From contig NZ_JBFWFX010000002.1 in assembly GCF_050286925.1 (NCBI RefSeq), positions 1 through 64,000 of the forward strand: a DNA stretch of 64,000 nucleotides. Direction: 5' to 3'. Below are positions 8,101 to 16,869 of the stretch, in pieces. Position numbers and translations under genes: made by a program. The notes under the pieces are model-generated. The model was given only the letters and a program-made list of their open reading frames with translations, made no database searches and was not told the DNA's origin. Origin of the DNA: Caloranaerobacter sp050286925 (GTDB lineage Bacteria; Bacillota; Clostridia; Tissierellales; Thermohalobacteraceae). Every line of letters begins with the position of its first letter. Within the stretch, counting starts at the first letter, position 1.

Positions 8101-9417
8101 ATGTGGTGGATTATAGAATTTTTATTTAGTTTAATAGATACTGTATTAATATTTTATTTTACGAAATTATGTTTAGAATATGATAAAAACGAAATAAAAA
8201 AAATTATTTTTGTATTATTTACATTAACTTGTTTAAATAGGTTTATTAGTACTTATTTTGGTTTTGCTAATTTTTATGGTTTTATTATAATGTTTTTCAT
8301 AACAGGATTGGTATTTAATATAATTTTTAAAAAAGATTTGAAAAAAGTATTTTTTTATGTATTGATAGGGATTACTTTAAGTATAATTATAGAAATAATA
8401 GTTATTAGTTCATTTGCTATAATTTTTATGAAAACAACTGTATTTATATTTGAAGAAAGTATTCTAAGAATAATTTTACTTTTAATCAGTAAGACAATAT
8501 ATTTTCTCATTATAAAAATGTTTTTAATTAATATTAAAATTAAAAAATCTTTTAATACTAAAGAATTTTATTTAATGTTTACAATTCTTGTTTTTAATTT
8601 AGGCATTTTATTTTTAATAATATGGATTTATAAAAATATTAACATAACTAAAACAACAGAAAAGTTATTTTTAATTTTTATTTCTATAGGGACAGTTTTT
8701 TTTAATATTTTTCTGTTTGTTGTAATAAAAAAAATAATAGAATATGCACAAAAAGAAACAGAATGGATTTTAAGGGAAGAAGAATATAAAAAGCAAGGTA
8801 TTTACATAAAAAATTTACTTGAAATGAACAATGCACTCAAAGCACAAAGGCATGATTTTAATAACCATTTAAGTTGTGTATATGGATTTATAATGCTCGG
8901 AAAAATTGAAGAAGCAAAAAAATATTTGAAAGCTCTTGTGAAAAATGTAGAAGAGATTAATACAATGATAAACATTAGTAATCCCGTTATTCTTTCTTTA
9001 TTAAATATAAAATTAAACAAAGCAAAAAGAAAAAATATAAAAATGTCAGTAAAGGTTAATTTGCCAGAAAAAATAGATGTTGAAGATATAGATTTATCAA
9101 TTATTTTAGGGAATCTGCTAGATAATGCTATAGAGGCTTGTGAAAAAGTTGAAGAAGATAAAAGATATATTGATATAGATATATATATGAAAAATAGAAA
9201 TGTTATTATTAAAATAAAAAATTCTAAGGTAGTCGAGCCAAATATAAATAAAAGTAAAATTAAAGAAAGATATACAACTAAAAAAGACAGGGATAATCAT
9301 GGATTTGGTTTAGGAAATGTAAAATATGTTGTTGACAAATATGATGGTTTTATGAAAGTTAAAGATCATGAAAATCATTTTGAAGTTAATATTGCAATAC
9401 CTCAAAGTAAGTTTTGA
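8101..9417 (+). CDS. agrC: sensor histidine kinase, AgrC-like
   Basis: A 438-residue membrane kinase. Residues 1-215 contain about six hydrophobic helices (MHYT-free, polytopic AgrC type). Then comes a linker helix, H251 in QRHDFNNHLS (the phosphorylated histidine of the SpoB/AgrC type). The GHKL ATPase domain has N box ILGNLLDNAIEAC near 337 and glycine box HGFGLGNVKYVV near 400. It would bind a cyclic peptide at the outer membrane face and phosphorylate AgrA. It is followed at once by a terminator, so agrBD is a separate transcription unit. Confidence 0.85.
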   Translation: MWWIIEFLFSLIDTVLIFYFTKLCLEYDKNEIKKIIFVLFTLTCLNRFISTYFGFANFYGFIIMFFITGLVFNIIFKKDLKKVFFYVLIGITLSIIIEIIVISSFAIIFMKTTVFIFEESILRIILLLISKTIYFLIIKMFLINIKIKKSFNTKEFYLMFTILVFNLGILFLIIWIYKNINITKTTEKLFLIFISIGTVFFNIFLFVVIKKIIEYAQKETEWILREEEYKKQGIYIKNLLEMNNALKAQRHDFNNHLSCVYGFIMLGKIEEAKKYLKALVKNVEEINTMINISNPVILSLLNIKLNKAKRKNIKMSVKVNLPEKIDVEDIDLSIILGNLLDNAIEACEKVEEDKRYIDIDIYMKNRNVIIKIKNSKVVEPNINKSKIKERYTTKKDRDNHGFGLGNVKYVVDKYDGFMKVKDHENHFEVNIAIPQSKF

Positions 9418-9441
9418 AAAGACGATTAAATCGTCTTTTTT
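9417..9441 (+). terminator. terminator after agrC
   Basis: Stem AAAGACGAT / ATCGTCTTT with a 3-base loop followed by TTTTTT. It overlaps the end of the agrC stop codon and separates agrAC from agrBD. Confidence 0.85.
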
Positions 9442-9600
9442 TGTTTTGTTTAAATTGGCAATATCCATTTTTGACAAAAAAATGCCCACTTTTACAAAAC
9501 TACTTTTGAAAAATTTAGAAAAGTTATACAATATTAATTGTAAAGTAATTACTATATATAAACATTTTAGCAAAAATGATATAAAGGTACTCAAATAAAA

Positions 9601-9656
9601 ATTTTTACTTAGTTTTTCAACTAAATTATTTCATGTATTCACTTTTATTTTCATAT
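9601..9656 (+). repeat. repeat family B core, copy 2
   Basis: Shares the family B core with 4661-4716 and 20039-20094 (here TTCAACTAAATTATTTCATG then TATTCACTTTTATTTTCATA). A hairpin ACTTATT / AATAAGT follows at 9690-9708. It occupies the agrC-agrB gap. The rest of 9442-9773 holds a second small hairpin (ATTTCTT / AAGAAAT near 9709-9730) and no gene. Confidence 0.65.
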
Positions 9657-9773
9657 ATTTTTAAAAAATTAACTTTGTTAATAAGCTCAGACTTATTTTT
9701 TAAATAAGTTCATTTCTTGAATAAAGAAATTTGGACATGCTTTTATTAAAGAATAACTGCAAGGAGGAAAAAT

Positions 9774-10361
9774 ATGATAGTTAATATGTCAAAACATATA
9801 ACTCAAAAATTAATTGACTATGACATAATTAACTTTGATGATTTTGAAGTTTACTTGTATGGGTTACAACTATTATTGACTACTGTTTTTGAGATTGTAG
9901 GAATATTTATATTAGGTTTTTATCTAGGATGGGTAAAAGAAGTTGCAATCTTTTTAATTGTATTTGGATTACTAAGAACACAGGCTGGAGGTTATCATGC
10001 CAATTCAGTTTTGAGTTGTTTTGTATTTACATCATTATTTACTTTTATATGTATAGTTATTGTAAAAAATGTGTATATAAGTAATTCATTAGTTTTTATA
10101 TCTTTAATATTATTAATTTCTATATTGTTAGTTTTTAAATATGCACCAAAGGATACGCCTAATAAACCTTTAAGTAAAAAAGAATACGAAAAATATAAAA
10201 AAAATAGCAGACTTTTGGTTTTGTTGTTATCGGTAGCTATTCTTTTTATTAGTTTAATTTACAAAAGTTTGTCAGCTTATTGTAGTATTGCAGCATTAGC
10301 TGTATTAGCTGAATCATTGACTTTAATTAAAAATAAAAAACGAGAGGAGGTGAAAATATGA
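9774..10361 (+). CDS. agrB: AgrB-family peptide-processing membrane protease
   Basis: A 195-residue membrane protein with about five to six hydrophobic segments. The catalytic pair of AgrB cysteine endopeptidases is present: H75 in RTQAGGYHA and C82 in SVLSC, seven residues apart as in the staphylococcal enzyme. It cleaves the C-terminal tail from AgrD and forms the thiolactone ring. Start ATG has AAGGAGG six bases upstream. Its stop overlaps the agrD start (ATGA at 10358-10361), so the two are translationally coupled. Confidence 0.93.
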   Translation: MIVNMSKHITQKLIDYDIINFDDFEVYLYGLQLLLTTVFEIVGIFILGFYLGWVKEVAIFLIVFGLLRTQAGGYHANSVLSCFVFTSLFTFICIVIVKNVYISNSLVFISLILLISILLVFKYAPKDTPNKPLSKKEYEKYKKNSRLLVLLLSVAILFISLIYKSLSAYCSIAALAVLAESLTLIKNKKREEVKI

Positions 10362-10501
10362 AAATGAGAAGATTTATAAATAGTAAAGTTCTAAGCCTTT
10401 TAGCAGTTGTTGCAGTATATTTTGTAAATACTAATTTAAGCACTAATTGTTACTGTTTCTTCCATCAGCCAAAAGTTCCTGCTAAGTTGTTGAAAAATTA
10501 G
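10358..10501 (+). CDS. agrD: cyclic lactone autoinducer precursor AgrD
   Basis: A 47-residue peptide overlapping the agrB stop, with GAGAGGAGG upstream. Residues 1-25 form the basic, amphipathic leader (MKMRRFINSKVLSLLAVVAV), then the core TNCYCFF, then the recognition tail HQPKVPAKLLKN. The HQPxxP tail is the hallmark of clostridial AgrD. Aligning the tail with AgrD of Clostridium perfringens puts ring closure between C31 and F35, giving a five-residue thiolactone CYCFF. C33 inside the ring is unusual and leaves an alternative ring choice open. Confidence 0.88.
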   Translation: MKMRRFINSKVLSLLAVVAVYFVNTNLSTNCYCFFHQPKVPAKLLKN

Positions 10502-10572
10502 TAGGTTGTTTTGACTGGCAAATGAATGCGGCAAAAGACGTTTAGTTTACTGTTTCTGTACATCTGTATGCT

Positions 10573-10614
10573 AAACTAAGGCGACGGATTTGATCCGTTG
10601 CCTTAGTTTTTTTG
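10573..10614 (+). terminator. terminator after agrD
   Basis: A 17-bp stem AAACTAAGGCGACGGAT / ATCCGTTGCCTTAGTTT (one G-T pair) with a TTTG-type loop and seven T residues. A strong terminator for agrBD. Confidence 0.88.
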
Positions 10615-10727
10615 TTTACTATATCGTATTCCTTATTTTCTGTAAACTAGAAGTTAATATATTTACAATTATCGTTAAATAATATATGATAGAAATGTTC
10701 TAAATTAAAGCTAATGGAGGACTGAAA

Positions 10728-11897
10728 ATGGCAAAAGTGATTTTAAAAAAACATAGAGATAAGAGGATATTAAATGGTCATTTATGGGTTTTTGATAATG
10801 AAATTGATCGAATTGAAGGAGATTACGAACCTGGCGATATTGTAGATGTATACAATAGTATAAATAAATTTTTAGGAAGAGGTTACATTAATCCAAAATC
10901 TAAAATACGAGTACGTATTATGACACGTAAAAAAGAAGAAATAAATAGAGAATTTTTCAAAAAGAGAATTGAAAATGCTTGGGAGTATAGAAAAAGATTG
11001 GTTGATACATCTAGCTGTCGTGTTATATTTGGAGAAGCTGACTTTATTCCAGCTCTTATAGTTGATAAGTTTGGTGATTACTTAGTAGTTCAAACTCTTG
11101 CATTAGGGATAGATAAATATAAAGATATGATTGTTGAACTTCTTGATGAAATTATTAAACCAAAGGGAATATTTGAAAGGAATGACGTTCCAGTAAGAGA
11201 GTTAGAAGGATTGGAACAGAAAAAGGGATTTTTAAAGGGACCATTTGATACTAAAGTTGAAATTGTTGAAAATGGAATAAAAATGATTGTGGATATAGAA
11301 AATGGACAGAAAACAGGATATTTTTTAGATCAAAGAGAGAATAGAGCTGCTATTAAGCCATTAGTTAAGGATGCTAGAGTATTAGACACATTTACACATA
11401 CAGGTGGGTTTGCATTACATGCAGCACATTATGGCGCTAAAGAGGTAATAGCTGTTGACATTTCAGAACATGCGATAGACTATGTAAGACAAAATGCAAA
11501 ATTAAATGGGTTTGAGGATAAAATTCAAGGCGTTGTAGGGAATGTTTTTGATGTATTAAGAGATTATCATAAAAATAAAGAAAAATTTGATGTAGTAATA
11601 TTAGATCCACCAGCATTTTGTAAATCACGTTCTGCTTTAGAAGGAGCATACCGAGGATACAAAGAAATTAATTTAAGGGCAATGAAGATAATTAAACCAG
11701 GTGGATTTTTAGTTACTTGCTCGTGTTCTCATTATATGACACCCCAGCTATTTATGGAGATGATTCAAGATGCAGCAAAAGATGCTAAAAAGACATTAAG
11801 ACAGATAGAAGTGCGCACTCAGGCAAAAGATCATCCAATTTTATTAGGTTCAGACGAGTCATTATATTTAAAATGCGTAATTGTGCAGGTTATATAG
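10728..11897 (+). CDS. rlmI: class I SAM-dependent 23S rRNA methyltransferase, RlmI-like
   Basis: A 389-residue enzyme. An N-terminal PUA domain (about 1-75, HRDKRILNGHLWVFDNEI) is followed by a Rossmann methyltransferase domain. The AdoMet motif is LDTFTHTGGFALHAAHYGAKEVIAVD near 222-247, motif IV is VILDPPAFCKS near 290, and the catalytic-type cysteine lies in VTCSCSHY near 330. This is the RlmI/YwbD family that methylates C5 of a cytosine (1962 in E. coli) in 23S rRNA. Exact target in this organism is inferred. Monocistronic, with a ribosome binding site GGAGGACTG. Confidence 0.85.
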   Translation: MAKVILKKHRDKRILNGHLWVFDNEIDRIEGDYEPGDIVDVYNSINKFLGRGYINPKSKIRVRIMTRKKEEINREFFKKRIENAWEYRKRLVDTSSCRVIFGEADFIPALIVDKFGDYLVVQTLALGIDKYKDMIVELLDEIIKPKGIFERNDVPVRELEGLEQKKGFLKGPFDTKVEIVENGIKMIVDIENGQKTGYFLDQRENRAAIKPLVKDARVLDTFTHTGGFALHAAHYGAKEVIAVDISEHAIDYVRQNAKLNGFEDKIQGVVGNVFDVLRDYHKNKEKFDVVILDPPAFCKSRSALEGAYRGYKEINLRAMKIIKPGGFLVTCSCSHYMTPQLFMEMIQDAAKDAKKTLRQIEVRTQAKDHPILLGSDESLYLKCVIVQVI

Positions 11898-11930
11898 AGC
11901 CAACGAATTTAGTTCGTTGGCTCTATATTA
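11893..11930 (+). terminator. terminator after methyltransferase
   Basis: A perfect 15-bp stem TATAGAGCCAACGAA / TTCGTTGGCTCTATA; the gene's stop codon lies in the left arm. The T run is weak. Confidence 0.65.
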
Positions 11931-11965
11931 TTTAATGAAACTCGAAAGACGAATAGCGAATAACC

Positions 11966-11988
11966 AAGCGACCAAAGGTCGCTTTTTA
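11966..11988 (+). terminator. second terminator
   Basis: Stem AAGCGACC / GGTCGCTT, loop AAA, tail TTTATT. A back-up terminator 40 bp after the first. Confidence 0.75.
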
Positions 11989-12185
11989 TTGTAAATTCAA
12001 TATTATTCAAATTTTGTGAAAAATTAAATAAAGTTAACAAATCAAATGTTAAATATTTTTAAAAACAACTTCTAAACCTGTAAAAATACACGTTTTCACA
12101 AATCATTTCAAAACAATGGTAAATAAAACCATTGAAAATCAAATAAGCATATTGTACTATGTTAATTGTCGATTCAATACAAACC

Positions 12186-12213
12186 TTGTCGAAAATGTTA
12201 ACACCTCTATTAT
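12186..12213 (+). promoter_or_regulatory. possible opp promoter with Spo0A-box-like sequence
   Basis: TTGTCG (12186-12191), 16-base spacer, TATTAT (12208-12213). The bases TTGTCGAAAA over the -35 match the Spo0A box core TGTCGAA. This lies in the 366-bp gap before oppA. The same leader contains a hairpin CAATGGT/ACCATTG at 12114-12134 and a distant pairing AAAGGTTCCA/TGGAGCCTTT at 12250-12320. Nothing here matches a known riboswitch. The promoter call is weak. Confidence 0.3.
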
Positions 12214-12353
12214 TCTAATTGTTTGAAAATTTAGCTTCTTAAAAAAATTAAAGGTTCCAATTTTCATTGCGTCATAGTAAAATGTGTAGACTTTGTCTAT
12301 AAAATTATGGAGCCTTTGATAAAAAATCTATAAGGATAAAGGAGGAAAACGTT

Positions 12354-13883
12354 ATGCTAAGAAACAAAAAATTATTTTTACTAGTAACTTCAGTTTTAGT
12401 ATTAGCTCTTGCTTTAGCTGGATGCGGACAAAAACCAGTTGAAGATGCTAAAGGGCAAAAAGATACAATAGTAGTTGCACAAAGCGCAGATGCAAAATCA
12501 TTAGACCCACATGCAACAAACGATTCAACATCAGCAAATGTAATGACTCAAATTTATGACACATTAGTTTATGCTACAGAAGATATGGAATTACAACCAG
12601 GATTAGCTGAAAGTTGGAACCAAGTGGATGAAACAACATGGGAATTCAACATTAGAAAAGGTGTTAAATTCCACAACGGTGAGGAATTAAAGGCAAGTGA
12701 TGTTAAGTTTACATTAGATAGAATGATGAAATCAAGCAAAGTTAGCCACATAGTAGAGGCTATTGATTCAGTAGAGGTAGTTGACGATTATAAAGTTGTT
12801 ATAAAAACTAAAGAACCATTCAGTCCATTGTTAGCACATTTAGCTCATAGTGCAGCATCAATATTAAATGAGAAAGCTGTAAAAGAAGCAGGTGAAAATT
12901 ACGGGCAAAATCCGGTTGGTACTGGTCCATTTAAATTTGTAAGTTGGGAAGCAGGAGATAAAATAACTTTAGAAAGATTTGATGATTATTTCAGAGGACC
13001 TGCTAAAGTTAAAAATATAGTATTTAGAGTAGTTCCAGAAGGAACAAACAGAACAATAGGATTAGAGACAGGAGAAATTGACATTGCATATGGTATCGAA
13101 CCAATCGATAAGGATAGAGTAGCAAATCACGAAAAATTACAATTAATAGAAGCTCCATCATTAGCTATGTACTATATTGGATTTAACTGTGAAAAAGCTC
13201 CATTTGACAACAAACTTGTAAGACAAGCTATAAGCTATGCTATAAATCCAGATGATATAATCGAAGCTGTTTTAAGTGGTTCAGGATTTAAAGCTAATTC
13301 ACCAATTGCTCCAGGAGTATTTGGATATAACGATAAATTAAACAGATATGAGTACAATCCAGAAAAAGCAAAAGAATTGCTTAAAGAAGCAGGATATGAG
13401 AATGGATTTAAAACTAAACTTTGGATAAGTGGTTCATTAGCTAACCAAATAGCGCAAATTGTACAAGCTCAATTAAAAGAAGTAGGTATAGATGTAAGTA
13501 TTGAATCTTTAGAGTGGGGAACTTATATAGATAAAACTGCTAAAGGAGAACAAGAAATGTTCTTCCTAGGATGGGGAACAGTTACTGCAGATGCTGACTA
13601 TGGTTTATATCCATTATTCCACAGTTCAGCAAAAGGTTCAGCAGGTAACAGATCATTCTATGAAAATCCAGAAGTTGATAAGTTATTAGAACAAGGTAAA
13701 GTTACAACAGATATTGAAAAGAGAGAAGAAATATACAAAAAAGCTCAAGAGTTAATTATGGAAGATGCTCCAATATTCCCATTATTCTATAAAGTTCAAA
13801 ATGCTGGAACACAAAAATTCATAAAAGGATTTAAGCTTCATCCAGCAGGACATCATAAACTATACAATGTATACTTTGAGTAG
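12354..13883 (+). CDS. oppA: peptide ABC transporter substrate-binding lipoprotein
   Basis: A 509-residue extracellular solute-binding protein, family 5. The signal peptide ends in the lipobox LALAGC with lipid-modified C24. The family signature is AESWNQVDETTWEFNIRKGVKFHNGEELKASDVKFTL around 85-120. Binds di/oligopeptides and delivers them to OppBC. Strong RBS AAAGGAGG. First gene of a five-gene operon; a large hairpin directly after it probably sets its excess over the permease genes. Nickel or other substrates used by this family cannot be excluded, but the OppDF partners favour peptides. Confidence 0.88.
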   Translation: MLRNKKLFLLVTSVLVLALALAGCGQKPVEDAKGQKDTIVVAQSADAKSLDPHATNDSTSANVMTQIYDTLVYATEDMELQPGLAESWNQVDETTWEFNIRKGVKFHNGEELKASDVKFTLDRMMKSSKVSHIVEAIDSVEVVDDYKVVIKTKEPFSPLLAHLAHSAASILNEKAVKEAGENYGQNPVGTGPFKFVSWEAGDKITLERFDDYFRGPAKVKNIVFRVVPEGTNRTIGLETGEIDIAYGIEPIDKDRVANHEKLQLIEAPSLAMYYIGFNCEKAPFDNKLVRQAISYAINPDDIIEAVLSGSGFKANSPIAPGVFGYNDKLNRYEYNPEKAKELLKEAGYENGFKTKLWISGSLANQIAQIVQAQLKEVGIDVSIESLEWGTYIDKTAKGEQEMFFLGWGTVTADADYGLYPLFHSSAKGSAGNRSFYENPEVDKLLEQGKVTTDIEKREEIYKKAQELIMEDAPIFPLFYKVQNAGTQKFIKGFKLHPAGHHKLYNVYFE

Positions 13884-13890
13884 AAATTAC

Positions 13891-13944
13891 CTCTTGAAAG
13901 TAAAAAGTAGGACCAGATTTAGGTCCTGCTTTTACTTTCAAGAG
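13891..13944 (+). promoter_or_regulatory. long intra-operon hairpin between oppA and oppB
   Basis: Arms of 23-24 bases (CTCTTGAAAGTAAAAAGTAG.. against ..CTGCTTTTACTTTCAAGAG) with a 7-base loop, only 7 bases after the oppA stop. There is no T run, so it more likely protects the 3' end of the oppA message and damps downstream expression than terminates fully. Confidence 0.6.
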
Positions 13945-14016
13945 AAATAATACGGAATTTTGCGACAAATCAAACAATAACGACAATTGCAATGACATTT
14001 TGGAAGGAGGAATATA

Positions 14017-14943
14017 ATGCATAAGTATATACTTCGTAGATTACTTCTGCTTATACCTGTTATTTTAGGTGTAACTTTTATAGTATTTTCAATAATGTAT
14101 TTAACACCTGGAGATCCAGCTCAAATTATTCTTGGAGAAAGTGCACCACCTGAAAAGGTTGAACAATTAAGAGAAGAAATGGGACTTAATGATCCATTTA
14201 TTGTACAGTATTTCAGATTTGTAAAAAATGGTTTGAAAGGTGATTTCGGTAGGTCATATTCTACTAGAAGACCTGTTTTCGCAGAGATATTTGCAAGATT
14301 TCCAGCGACTTTAAAACTTACTATAGCAGGAGTGTTAGTTGCAATAATAATAGGTATTCCTGTAGGTATTATTTCAGCAACTAAGCAGTACTCATTATTC
14401 GATAATATCAGTATGATTGGTGCATTACTTGGTGTTTCAATGCCTAACTTCTGGTTTGGATTAATGTTAGTTCTTGTATTTTCAGTTATGCTAGGATGGT
14501 TTCCTTCAGGTGGAGATAATGGTTTGTCAAGTTTAGTACTTCCAGCAATAACATTAGGTACAAGTGCAGCAGCATTAATTACTCGTATGACACGTTCTTC
14601 AATGCTTGAAGTTATAAGACAAGATTATATCAGAACAGCAAGAGCTAAAGGCGTTGTAGAGAAAAAGGTAATTAACAAACATGCTTTGAAAAATGCATTA
14701 ATTCCAATTATAACAGTTGTAGGTTTACAATTTGGTTATCTACTAGGTGGTGCTGTTTTAACAGAGACAGTATTTTCATGGCCTGGAGTAGGTAGATTAT
14801 TAGTTGATGCAATAAGACAAAAAGATACTCCAATGGTATTGGCTTCAGTTGTTTTCGTATCAGTAACATTCAGTTTTGTAAACTTGATGGTTGATATTCT
14901 ATATGCATACGTAGACCCAAGAATAAAATCACAGTATAAATAA
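14017..14943 (+). CDS. oppB: peptide ABC transporter permease OppB/DppB
   Basis: A 308-residue inner-membrane permease with six membrane helices. It opens with YILRRLLLLIPVILGVTFIV and has the family loop TPGDPAQIILGE. The EAA cytoplasmic loop (DYIRTARAKGVVEKKVINKHALKNALIP near 205-235) docks the ATPase. It forms the translocation channel with OppC. Start ATG has AAGGAGG upstream, 73 bp after the oppA-oppB hairpin. Confidence 0.93.
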   Translation: MHKYILRRLLLLIPVILGVTFIVFSIMYLTPGDPAQIILGESAPPEKVEQLREEMGLNDPFIVQYFRFVKNGLKGDFGRSYSTRRPVFAEIFARFPATLKLTIAGVLVAIIIGIPVGIISATKQYSLFDNISMIGALLGVSMPNFWFGLMLVLVFSVMLGWFPSGGDNGLSSLVLPAITLGTSAAALITRMTRSSMLEVIRQDYIRTARAKGVVEKKVINKHALKNALIPIITVVGLQFGYLLGGAVLTETVFSWPGVGRLLVDAIRQKDTPMVLASVVFVSVTFSFVNLMVDILYAYVDPRIKSQYK

Positions 14944-14975
14944 TTTTCAATTTACAATGTGAAGGAGGTTAAAGG

Positions 14976-15857
14976 ATGGCAACGGCTAAGAAAAGTAAGA
15001 AAAACAAGAAAAGAAGCCAATGGGCAGAAGTTTGGAGAAGGCTTAAGAAAAATAAAATGGCAATGGTAGGACTTGCTATTTTAACAATAATAGTTCTATT
15101 GGCTGTGTTTGCTGATTTTATAGCTGATTATGATGATGTTGTTATAAAACAAAACTTAAAAGAAAGATTACAAGGACCTAGTGCAAAACACTGGTTAGGA
15201 ACTGATGAATTTGGTAGAGATATTTTTGCAAGATTAATACATGGGGCTAGAGTTTCTCTAAAAGTAGGTATTATATCGGTAGGTATATCTATAATTATCG
15301 GAGGAATATTAGGTTCAATAGCAGGTTATTATGGCGGATTAATTGATAATATCATAATGAGAACAATGGATATATTTTTAGCAATACCAAGTATATTATT
15401 GGCAATTGCTATAGTATCAGCTCTTGGCCCGAGTTTAATGAACTTAATGATTGCTGTTGGAGTTTCATCTGTTCCTTCTTATGCAAGAATAGTTAGAGCT
15501 TCAGTATTATCAATTCGCGATCAAGAATTTATAGAAGCTGCGAAGGCTATAGGTGCGAGCGATTTAAGAATAATATTAAAGCATATTATTCCTAATACAT
15601 TAGCTCCAGTTATAGTTCAAGGTACATTAGGGGTTGCGGGAGCTATTCTTTCAACTGCAGGTTTAAGTTTTATCGGATTAGGTATACAGCCACCAGCACC
15701 AGAATGGGGAGCTATGTTAGCAGGTGGTAGAGCTTATTTAAGGTACGCTTGGCACGTAACTACTTTCCCAGGTTTAGCTATAATGATTATAATCTTGGCA
15801 TTAAACTTCCTAGGGGACGGGTTAAGAGACGCTTTAGACCCAAGGTTAAAACAGTAA
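14976..15857 (+). CDS. oppC: peptide ABC transporter permease OppC/DppC
   Basis: A 293-residue permease. A lysine-rich cytoplasmic N-terminus precedes the OppC_N segment (WRRLKKNKMAMVGLAILTIIVLLAVFADF). The conserved HWLGTDEFGRDIFARLIHGARVSL follows, then the binding-protein-dependent transport domain with the EAA loop FIEAAKAIGASDLRIILKHIIPN. Pairs with OppB. RBS AAGGAGG. Confidence 0.93.
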   Translation: MATAKKSKKNKKRSQWAEVWRRLKKNKMAMVGLAILTIIVLLAVFADFIADYDDVVIKQNLKERLQGPSAKHWLGTDEFGRDIFARLIHGARVSLKVGIISVGISIIIGGILGSIAGYYGGLIDNIIMRTMDIFLAIPSILLAIAIVSALGPSLMNLMIAVGVSSVPSYARIVRASVLSIRDQEFIEAAKAIGASDLRIILKHIIPNTLAPVIVQGTLGVAGAILSTAGLSFIGLGIQPPAPEWGAMLAGGRAYLRYAWHVTTFPGLAIMIIILALNFLGDGLRDALDPRLKQ

Positions 15858-15873
15858 GAAGGGAGTGTTATAG

Positions 15874-16869
15874 ATGAAGGGAAATAAAGAACTGTTGAAC
15901 ATAAAGAATTTAGTTATACATTATATAACTGATGATGGAACAGTTAAAGCTGTTAACGGTATAGATATAAAGCTTAATAAAGGTGAAACATTAGGATTAG
16001 TTGGTGAAACAGGAGCAGGTAAAACTACTACTGCTTTAGGTATAATGAGATTAGTTCCAAATCCTCCAGGGAAAATAATAGATGGAGTAATAGAGTTTGA
16101 AGGACGTGATTTACTAAAGATTTCAGAAGAAGAGATGAGAAGCATCAGAGGTAACAAAATATCAATGATATTCCAAGACCCAATGACATCATTAAATCCA
16201 GTAATGACAGTTGGAGAGCAGATAGCTGAGGTTATTGAAATACATCAAAATGTTTCAAAACAAGAAGCGATGGAAAAAGCGGGAGAAATGCTTGAACTAG
16301 TTGGAATACCAAAAGCTAGACTTAATGATTATCCACATCAATTCTCAGGGGGTATGAAACAGAGGGTTATTATAGCTATAGCATTAGCATGTAATCCACA
16401 ATTACTAATAGCAGATGAGCCTACAACAGCTCTTGATGTTACTATTCAAGCTCAAGTATTAGATTTAATGAACAACTTGAAAAATGAATTTAATACAGCA
16501 ATGATTCTTATAACACATGACCTTGGAGTTGTTGCAGAAGTTTGTGATAAAGTAGCTATTATGTATGCAGGGGAAATAGTTGAAACAGCTTCATTAGAGC
16601 AATTATTTGAAAATCCAAAACATCCTTATACAGTTGGATTATTCGGTTCAATTCCAAAATTAGATGAAGAAGTAGATAGATTGAAACCAATAAAAGGGCT
16701 AATGCCAGACCCAACAAATCTTCCATCAGGATGTAAATTCCACCCAAGATGTCCTTATGCAAAGGATATTTGTGCAAAAAAGGAACCAAAGGTTACAGAA
16801 ATTGAAAATGGACATAAGGTTAAATGTCTGATATACGAGGGATTAGTAGATGTTAAGGAGGTGAAATAA
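15874..16869 (+). CDS. oppD: peptide ABC transporter ATPase OppD/DppD
   Basis: A 331-residue ATPase. Walker A is GETGAGKTT (44-52), the signature is FSGGMKQR near 156, Walker B is LLIADEPT near 180, and the switch histidine is in ITHD. The C-terminal oligopeptide-transporter extension carries the cysteine cluster CKFHPRCPYAKDIC, which in related proteins holds an iron-sulfur cluster. Its stop overlaps the oppF start (TAATG at 16867-16871). Confidence 0.93.
   Translation: MKGNKELLNIKNLVIHYITDDGTVKAVNGIDIKLNKGETLGLVGETGAGKTTTALGIMRLVPNPPGKIIDGVIEFEGRDLLKISEEEMRSIRGNKISMIFQDPMTSLNPVMTVGEQIAEVIEIHQNVSKQEAMEKAGEMLELVGIPKARLNDYPHQFSGGMKQRVIIAIALACNPQLLIADEPTTALDVTIQAQVLDLMNNLKNEFNTAMILITHDLGVVAEVCDKVAIMYAGEIVETASLEQLFENPKHPYTVGLFGSIPKLDEEVDRLKPIKGLMPDPTNLPSGCKFHPRCPYAKDICAKKEPKVTEIENGHKVKCLIYEGLVDVKEVK

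Noticed and set aside
9368..9598. Open frame overlapping the end of agrC and its terminator
   Set aside because: Runs through a strong terminator and sits out of frame with the conserved kinase C-terminus; no start signal.
12240..12325. Possible riboswitch or T-box in the oppA leader
   Set aside because: A long-range pairing AAAGGTTCCA/TGGAGCCTTT exists, but no T-box antiterminator core or known aptamer pattern can be seen.
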